A stretch of 64,000 bases of DNA, from NCBI GenBank assembly GCA_004794655.1, contig SMMW01000042.1:3038001-3102000 (forward strand). Reading direction: 5' to 3'. Below, in pieces: positions 56,737 to 64,000 of this stretch (position 1 is its first letter; every line of letters begins with the position of its first letter). Source of the stretch: Marisa cornuarietis. Its lineage: Eukaryota > Mollusca > Gastropoda > Architaenioglossa > Ampullariidae. The notes under the pieces were generated by a model that ran no database searches, had not been told where the DNA came from, and saw only the letters and a program-made list of their open reading frames with translations. The translations under genes and the position numbers were made by a program.

Positions 56737-56850
56737 TGGGGTTAGGTTTAGGGTTTGGGTTAGGGGTAGGGTTTAGGTTAGGGTTAGGTTTATGGGTTTG
56801 GGTTAGGGGTACGGGTAGGGGTAGGGTTTGGATTAGGATTAGGTTATATT
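56737..56850. repeat. Degenerate interstitial telomere-like repeat
   Basis: About 110 bp consist of GTTAGGG, TTTAGGG and TAGGGG words (for example GGTTAGGGTTAGGTTTA). TTAGGG is the common animal telomere unit. Changed units and the lack of long perfect runs indicate an internal, ageing tract rather than a chromosome end. The open frame across it is Gly/Leu repetition. Confidence 0.75.
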
Positions 56851-57059
56851 ATAGTGAATTGAGCAGACGACTAATGTTGAGGACTGTTCGAGTGACGTTA
56901 TGGTGATTGACATGGAGGTGTGCTAAATGATTGGTTGGTTTGGGGATGGTTCTAATCATGTGATATTTTGTGCGGGGAAAATTTGTTGATTTGATTTCAT
57001 GTTAGCAGACGAGAGAAAGTCGAGAGGAGACGACAAGATGACGAGTGTGGATGGAAATT

Positions 57060-57290
57060 TGGGGAACATCTGTGGTGCAGTTCAGGAGGGTGTAGCAAGG
57101 AGACAGCAGAAGTTGAGTGATGTGATAGATTTACGAAATTTTCGGGGGAGGACAAATTTTGTTCATTTTTGGATATTATTTCTCGGAAAAATTGGAGTAA
57201 GGATTCGAAGAAGATGGAGCAGACGATATCAGGGGAGTTTAGCGAGGAGACAGCAGAAGTTGAGTGACGTGATAGTGACGTCACTATTTT
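57060..57290. repeat. Partial internal duplication
   Basis: AGCAAGGAGACAGCAGAAGT, followed by TGAGTGATGTGATAG, at about 57091-57125 recurs at about 57240-57275. It is probably an old local duplication; it creates the similar ends of the long open frame here. Confidence 0.7.
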
Positions 57291-57364
57291 GCATAGCTCC
57301 GCCTACAGGTAAGCCATTTTTGTTATGGCCGTCGCGTTGCCCCCCTATATCAAAGCTGTTCCAA

Positions 57365-57640
57365 ACTTGCTTCCAACTGAAGACGATTTCGAACTGTGGG
57401 GGCATGGGGATCGGGGACAATATGAGTAGTGGAGGAGGGGCGGGGCGAAGAGGGGGGAGGGGTTTGGGAAGGTGTGGGAGGAGGGTCGCTGCTCCGTGAC
57501 GCGCTGGTGTTGCTTATTGTTGCTGGTGCCCTCTTTTTCTGTTGTTGTCCCTTGGTCTTTGTGTCTAGGAGGCTTGCCACATTCGCAGTGGTGGTGTACT
57601 GTAGGGTTTGCCAGATCCCTTATGTTGCCATATTCTAGCT
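57365..57640 (+). repeat. Dispersed repeat B, third copy
   Basis: It contains GCTTCCAACTGAAGACGATT, then a G-rich GGAGG stretch, then GGTGTTGCTTATTGTTGCTG, GGAGGCTTGCCACATTCGCA and GGTTTGCCAGATC. The order matches 30895-31185, and the first block matches 20150-20200. Confidence 0.6.
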
Positions 57641-58505
57641 TTCTGTTTAGTTTTAGGTAATATATAAGTTTCTACTGTTTAAAGACCTTCAGCTTGTTTT
57701 AGTTTTCTTTAATATTGTTTTTGTCTTTGTAAACTTCGTAAACCTGGTATTTGTATGGTTTGCTATCTTCTTAAAAGTTTGTGTATAGTATTTTTTAATG
57801 GGTTTAAAGTTTTACTTTATTAAGTTACCTTACCTTATGTTGGTTATAGTTCTCTAACCCAAGCTTTCTAATTTTCTTCCAAGTCTTTGCTCTCCTGGTA
57901 AAGACTTGCCAAGAAGTGCCTGAAAAGCCCTTGTACCTTGCTTAAACTTCATACATTCTCACACCCAAAACAACCAGGGATGTCTTTGGGACGAATATAA
58001 CCAGTATTTTTCAACAATTATCATTCAGCCAGCGCTCACAGGAGAAAAACCCCACGTCACCCGACCAGTGACTAGCCATAGTCCCATCTACAGGGGACGG
58101 AACAGAGAAGAAAGATTATTGCTCCCCACGTGCCAGTGCCATGCTGAACGTCTCGCCGTCCAGGTGTGACACACCCTCGACTGTTTCTCTCTGTCTAGCC
58201 ATCATGATCAAAACCCCGTCCACACTTCTAAGGCTGCTGATGTTCACGCTTGACTCTCACTGGCCGTCTGCCCTCTATAATGCTTCGCTAACGGTCTGAA
58301 CCCAAGACCCTCTTAATTACTTAATTGGTCTCTGGCCGGGGACACGTAGTCAACTTTAGCCTAGACCTTACTAGTGGGTAATTTAATGTCTTACTTAAAG
58401 TTACCCCATGACAATTAGATATAGACATTAACTTTTATAAAGCCTTAAAATAATTTACTGACTTGCTGGTGCGCGCACGCGAGCGTGTGTGTGTGTGTGT
58501 GCACG

Positions 58506-58544
<39 letters not shown>

Positions 58545-60740
58545 AAGAGCGTACGTGTATGTGTGTGCACAAGTGCGCGCGCGCGTGTGTGTGTGTGTGT
58601 GTGAAAGAGAGAGGGGAGGACGAGAGGGTGTGTGTTCTCATGTCTGCGCTGCTGTATATCATTATGAGTTAGGCGAAGAGAGAGAGCGAGAGAAAGAGTA
58701 TTACAGTCGGGGTAGAAAGATGGAGCGTATTCATACCTCTAGTCATAATTGTCCCGCCTTTTGCCTTCCGCTTTATGCTCAGGATGCTTTCAAAGAAGCC
58801 AAATTAAAAATGGCGATGACAAGAACAAATCTGGAGGCAGGCATTTTTATTTTATTAAATGTGCCTTTTCATGGTGGCTAGCTAGCTATTGCGGTAGAGT
58901 GCAGTGGCGAGGTTTGGAAAACTTCACAGAATGGCTTGCCTCAATCCGATTATTAAAACCCATCACCGGAGCAGGAAGACAAATCTCTTGGTTTTCAGTA
59001 AAGATTTCGATCTTCTCTGCCTCGGGTGACGTGTGTGATTTTAGCCTCCGGTGTTATCGAACAGCGCAAAAACACAGCAGTTTTACCAGATTATGTAATT
59101 TCATTTTGATATCCTCTTTCGTAGAAAATGGTGTGTTTGCAGTCGAAAATGGGACATTAAACCCTTTTCTTTATTATTCCAGCCTGCACCATTACGACAC
59201 CATTATAACAGTTGTCTCGGCTATGAATGAATCCATCCAGCAAATAAATGTCATCATCTTTATCTCAGCATCATCAGCAGCAGTAGTTCACGACTGCTCG
59301 TCCTTGTCATTTCAACAACAACTGTATGCCCCATTTTTTCTAGCAGTTCACTTCCTTCTCGTCAAATTTTAGAAGTTTTATAAAACGTGAGTACATAATG
59401 TAATATCTTCTGGTAAAATAATTAGATAAAAATGTAAACGCCATGTTGAAAGTTATTATGGATACGTGAGAAAAATTATCTAGGCATTAACAGTGGTTGT
59501 CATTTTTAAGATGAAGTTTCTTTTTGAAATTATCAAAGTTTATCAGTTACCTCATCGAAGTTATCTTCCACTAGTAATAGATTTCAAATAAAAGAAAAAT
59601 CCTCGTTCTCAAAAGAAAAAGCAAAAACCGGGTGTTTCTTGGGTTTTCAAACAGGTTTACCGGTTCCCAAACGGCAGCATAGCTACCTGCCATAACTTCC
59701 GGATCACTTTTGAGGGCCACTTTGATGTCTTTATGGTTGTGATGCGGACTTGACATAAAGCCTACTCTGCATTTTTGTCACTAAACACCGGTAAAAGGCA
59801 TTTTTAGTCGCTGTCCAAGCACCTGAGTTAACAGCGATTTACACATGACTTTTCTGAAGACAGGTTGGCTTGCAATGTCTTTGTGATCAGATGCCACAAA
59901 TGAGAGTCACAACTTCGTTTCATGAATCCAAGTAAGCGGGTAAATAACGGGGTTAATTTTCACTGGAACTTACTATAAGAGTGTGCTTATAAGAGGGATA
60001 AGAAGAAATTAGTGGAGGAAAACTAAAGTATTCAAAATAAATGAAGTAAATAAAAATAATCATCACAAAACTCTCCTGTTTCTGAGACTTACATCTCAAC
60101 ATAACTGTGTTTAAACTACTTGAAAAGACTTGACAGAATATCCAGATGTATTTCACTTCTTCCGTGGCTTGAGAACTAAATAACGGTCTAAAGGTACATG
60201 AAAGTTAATATCGTCCACTGATACCCTGTGGTATCGTGGGAAGGTGGAGGCGGCGGCTGATGGCCCGGTGTGAAGCCTGTGAGACAACCAAGACCACCTG
60301 AGCAAAGACCATAAGGGGGCTTCTGTCACAGACTCGATTCAGTGTCTGTGGTGTCGTCCTTTTGCTCAGGTACCAAGGGTCTTTGAATGTAGTCTGTGAG
60401 TACTGGCTGGACTACTGGCATTCTAGTCAAGTGGTAGAACCACTTGGCTTTCTGGTGCTGGATGTACAGATACTCTGACGCGGCACTAAAGGCATTTCTC
60501 TTATTTGCTTCTCGTTTCTGATAATGTCTATAATAAGCTTTTTATTTATTTATTTATTTATTTATACATCTTATTTCACATGCTATTTTTCTCTCACGGG
60601 CATTCGCCAGTCTCCGAGTCTTCCTCTGAAAGGTAAGCATGGCTAGGAGAACTGTGTCGATAGGCTGTAGCGGTTATTTTGTTTTAGCTGGGATGGTATG
60701 GTGTCTAACGAATGTGGCCAGCTGGTAGTTCAAAAATGTT
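57641..60740. other. Non-coding stretch with GT microsatellite
   Basis: Interrupted GT runs occupy 58487-58602, and TTTA units lie at about 60541-60564. The 207-codon open frame at 58749-59372 begins on TTG, has no early ATG and no motif, so it is not called. Confidence 0.5.
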
Positions 60741-61290
60741 TGCTTTCTGTAGTTGGGTCTTGCCATCTTCTGTAAAAAGTGTTCCCGGATATTTTGCTTG
60801 ATTAACATGCTATTAATGTTGATTTCCAAATATTTAGTTTTCTGCTGACTGTTATACCCGATACATATGTCCTACTCCTTGCACGTCACGTTTAGTTTGC
60901 TCACATTCTCTTACAGCTTCTATCTGACTTCGTTCACCAACCCCTGGTTGTCGACAAAGAGCTTTCTCCTGTAATGATTTAAAGTAAATTATGAAAAGAA
61001 GCAGCGATAGCACATATCAATGCCTCAATCCTGAAGTTATCTCAAACCATTCTGTCACACCAGTATGGGTTCGTGCTGCAATTCTGCTGCTGGCATTCAG
61101 GGCTCATTATGTTCTCAATCAGCAGCTTCCCATCAACCCATACTCTTGCAGAATGCTTCAGAATTTATTTTTGTTGACGAAGTCAAAGAACGTTTTTTGG
61201 TCTACTAAGATGAGGTGTTGTTTTCGATACCCAGCTCACTGAGCCATCTGAAGGCCAAGATTGCGTTAGTGCGGCCTTTCATGAACTCTT
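60740..61290 (-). mobile_element. Decayed LINE reverse transcriptase on the reverse strand
   Basis: Reading from 61290 downward, frames give FMKGRTNAILAFRWLSELG (the family's 'GFxxGRgT.DAI' region). LILVDQKTFFDFVNK follows, equivalent to 'FxDLEKAFDRV' with the first catalytic Asp kept. Then comes RIAARTHTGVTEWFEITSGL, followed by a 'VLSLLLFIIYF' palm segment equivalent to 'GVRQGxxLSPLLF'. A thumb-like stretch near 60800 contains INSMLIKQ and KMARPNY. Stops and frameshifts are frequent. The second catalytic box is not readable. The family differs in detail from the other LINE remnants in this window. Confidence 0.75.
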
Positions 61291-62150
61291 GTTATTGTGA
61301 AGCGTGTACACTGCTTCAGGATCTAAAACGCAGTAAAGAGAGAAGGAAGTGTGTGTGGGGGGGGGGAAGAGACACTTTTTGTGATGGGAGCACGTTCGGT
61401 AATGACACGGCATTGCAACCATTCTGGTTTCCCCAGTTTCGATGTCCTCAAACTGAAGCTTATCACCAAGAATTTTTCAACACTTTGCCTTTACATCTTT
61501 CATGGCTTCTTTTCATCTTTCTCATCTGGCACACCAATTACGCATATGTTTGAAGGAAATATTACTCAAGATTGCTAGCTCGTCTGTCTCTTAGGCTGAA
61601 AATTTGGCCTCTGCAGATGTGCTCTTTGAGAGTTGCTGCCCATTTTGTCATATTTCTTGTCCAGCTATCATTTTTTATTGAATTGAATAGTTCCCATCGT
61701 ATGCCAAAAATCTAACTACACAACGAATGCACTCTCTGAATTTGATGTGACATCTCACACAGCTGTCCCATAATGTTACCATTTGAAATGTCTTTATAGG
61801 AATCACAGACGCACAGGCCGAAACCTTCATCACCCTTGTGATCAGCGTCTCGTATTTTACCGTTGTATTCATCCTGCAGATCAACTAAGGAATGCGTACA
61901 ACATATGCCATTATTGAAATTATGACTTGAATACTTAAAAACTTTAAAAATTAGAAAAAATGAAAAGATCAAAATTAAATAGCGATCCACGTTCAACTCG
62001 CGCGTGCACACTAACACACACACACACACACACGCCCGTTTGACACAACAGCTAGTAAGCGTTATGGTTCATAGTGTAGAATCTCATTCTCGGGCAAAAC
62101 CTCTTAATGAACAAAGAAAAGGATGCAAAAGAAGACGAACGTATGAGGAA
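61291..62150. other. Non-coding stretch
   Basis: A run of G lies at 61355-61364 and AC repeats at about 62013-62033. Frames are shadows of the LINE remnant or lack motifs. Confidence 0.5.
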
Positions 62151-62157
62151 AAGAGAA

Positions 62158-62190
62158 AAGAAGAAGAAGAAGAAGAAGAAAAAGAATAGG
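62158..62190. repeat. GAA microsatellite
   Basis: A short GAA/AAG run of about nine units. Confidence 0.85.
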
Positions 62191-62239
62191 AAGGAAAAAT
62201 TATGAGAATAAGAACACAATGAGTTGAATCTGGTGAACA

Positions 62240-62530
62240 AGTGTCTGGCGTGCGTGTAAAGTATCTGTCTGGCGCGCGTGTTAAGTGTCTCTCTGTCTGT
62301 CTGGTGTGCATGTAAAGTATCTGTCTGTTTGGCGTGCGTGTTAAGTGTCTGTCTGTCTGTCTGTATGGCGTGCGTGTCAAGTGTCTGTCTGGCGTGCGTG
62401 TAAAGTGTCTGTATGGCGTGCGTGTCAAGTGTCTGTTTGGCGTGCGTGTAAAGTGTCTGTCTGACGTGCGTGTAAAGTGTCTGTCTGTGTGGCGTGCGTG
62501 TAAAGTGTCTGTCTGGCGTGCGTGTAAAGC
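62240..62530. repeat. Minisatellite, about 24-bp unit
   Basis: About ten copies of GTGTCTGTCTGGCGTGCGTG plus TAAA (or TCAA/TTAA) run head to tail. Copies differ in the number of GTCT steps, so length varies by multiples of four. The frames on both strands (VKCLSVWRACKV / HARQTLYT repeats) are repeat translations, not proteins. Confidence 0.9.
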
Positions 62531-64000
62531 CCAGTAAAGCCGCTGTATTGTGAGAGTCGGGACGCACTGGCCACTAATTGATCGTCAAAGCGCAAGCAAG
62601 ACGCTGCAGGGAACTGGTTCCCATCCGTCGAGTGACTGAAGAAATTCAACATTTCCTTTTCTTGCCTTCCCGTCCCTCTGAGTCTACAAGGTCAGATGAA
62701 AGGTTGCCGTAAAGGGCTCTCGGTAGGGGAGATTATAACGAAACAATAGCTCTTATATGATCGTCGGCCACGCTGTTGACATTTGTAAAACAAAGGAAGG
62801 GAAAACTGATGATAGAGTCACACTTAGTGGCAGGTCACTTCAGCGCTGGACACGCGCTGCAAGGTTGTCAGGAGCATTTCTCTCTACATCTTACTGCCGA
62901 GCATTTGTCTGAGGTGGGGCGGGGAAAAATTACATTGAAAACAAAGTTTAATACACTCTTGTACATGTATATATATATATATATACGTGTGATAGATTAA
63001 ATAATAGTACATGTAGAGTTCACTTAAATAGTGCAGTATCCCGAACAGGCAAGCTCACTGCGCGAACACATTACAGTATCCAAGGATGCGCAGGTCTGCT
63101 TCTTTGGATGATCATTTCAGATGGTCTGGATACCATGGGTGTTTCTTTGCTTCTGATGGCCGTTTTTATTCATGAAGTTCCTCATTTCTTCGATGAAAGG
63201 GGTTGCTATGGTGACTACTGTGCTTTTATCCGTTTGCATTAGAGTGAACACTCAGCTTGGCGGGCGTTGCTTTTCGCAGTGTGTGTGTGTGCGTGTGTGC
63301 GCATGCGATGAATGATCGTGATCACATGTCTAACAGGTTGCAGTGTGACCTCCCCCTGTATTTCAAATATTGCGTGGACTTGTGTATAACATGGAGAGTG
63401 CTGAGAGACTGCCTGGTGCTGGAGAATGACTTTTTTTTTAGTATGCATTATCATCATAGATATATGTATAGGTATATGGAAAGACATGCAACAAGAACGC
63501 GCACACACTCATCCATACACGCGGGACACACACACACACACACACACGAGCGCGCGCGGCGCGCATTCATTCAAGAACAATAAATAAATTGAGCTGTTGT
63601 GTTTTAGGATATTCTAGACAGTTTAAATTTGCAAGAAATGTTCATTTATACATACTGTTTTCAACCCAATTAATTTTTGCTAAGTAATTATGGGGATGAT
63701 TTGTGTGTAATTACATGATTGATTTATGTATACCATGCATAGTTGGCTTAATATAATTATTTGACTTTATGTGATCGCATATGTGTCACTAATTTGATGA
63801 TTGTTTTGCACACACTTTCTTCTCTACCTCATGTCAGTTATGTTTACTTGTCTGCCTGCCTGTCTGTCTCATACCCCGATTCCAGTTCTTCCCACTTTCC
63901 TATGATATATATTAATCCTTCCATTGTTGTACGCGAGTACCTCGTCGCGTCTGGGGCAGACAGTGCATTATCTTCCTTTTCTCTGCTGGACGTTTGACAA
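62531..64000. other. Non-coding stretch to window end
   Basis: TA repeats lie at 62966-62985, GT/GC repeats at 63278-63304, and CA plus GCGC at 63522-63564. Nothing else is supported. Confidence 0.5.

Noticed and set aside
58749..59372. 207-codon open frame, one of the longest on the forward strand
   Set aside because: It starts on TTG, the first in-frame Met is far inside (near MNESIQQ), and no domain or signal is visible. A chance frame.
15112..64000. Kinase-like or guanylyl cyclase exons of the receptor
   Set aside because: I looked for the conserved kinase-like, cyclase and second-half ligand-binding motifs in the open frames and found none. Short exons could still be missed by eye.

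Overview
This is eukaryotic, almost certainly animal, nuclear DNA with very low gene density. The only gene I can name with confidence is one large 5' coding exon at 14157-15111 (+). It encodes a signal peptide and the first half of a natriuretic-peptide-receptor-type ligand-binding domain, and ends at a consensus splice donor. The receptor class, tRNA-headed SINEs, several decayed LINE families and abundant GT/CTGT microsatellites fit a lophotrochozoan, probably a mollusc such as a gastropod. That assignment is inference; no species can be read from the sequence.

Layout. 1-2490: microsatellites, a dispersed repeat and a decayed endonuclease-reverse transcriptase LINE. 2490-13970: mostly unassignable, with a 42-bp minisatellite, a 577-bp foldback MITE with TTAA duplications (7876-8452) and a reverse-strand SINE (10331-10585). 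13975-15111: CpG-rich 5' flank, an in-frame uORF and the receptor exon. After 15111 comes either a very long first intron or intergenic DNA; I recognise no kinase-like, cyclase or second ligand-binding exon. 20-33 kb: repeats, a promoter-like spot with a 50-codon ORF (23120-23322) and a 33-bp array of bZIP-like sites (27620-27725). 34-41 kb: an L1/Tx1-like LINE, a 145-bp satellite block, an RTE-like LINE and a CR1/L2-like LINE 3' end whose tail is a long ATC microsatellite. 48-51 kb: a SINE and a cluster of minisatellites. 53-57.7 kb: the second MITE copy, degenerate telomere-like repeats and a dispersed repeat. 60.7-61.3 kb: an antisense reverse transcriptase remnant, then a 24-bp minisatellite near 62.3 kb.

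The features do not form a pathway or operon. They are one receptor gene end embedded in a transposon graveyard. All LINE copies carry stops and frameshifts. No rRNA gene, intact tRNA gene, CRISPR array, viral gene or toxin gene was seen. Many of the longest open frames lack an ATG or run over microsatellites and were left out. All family assignments come from reading motifs by eye, without database searches.
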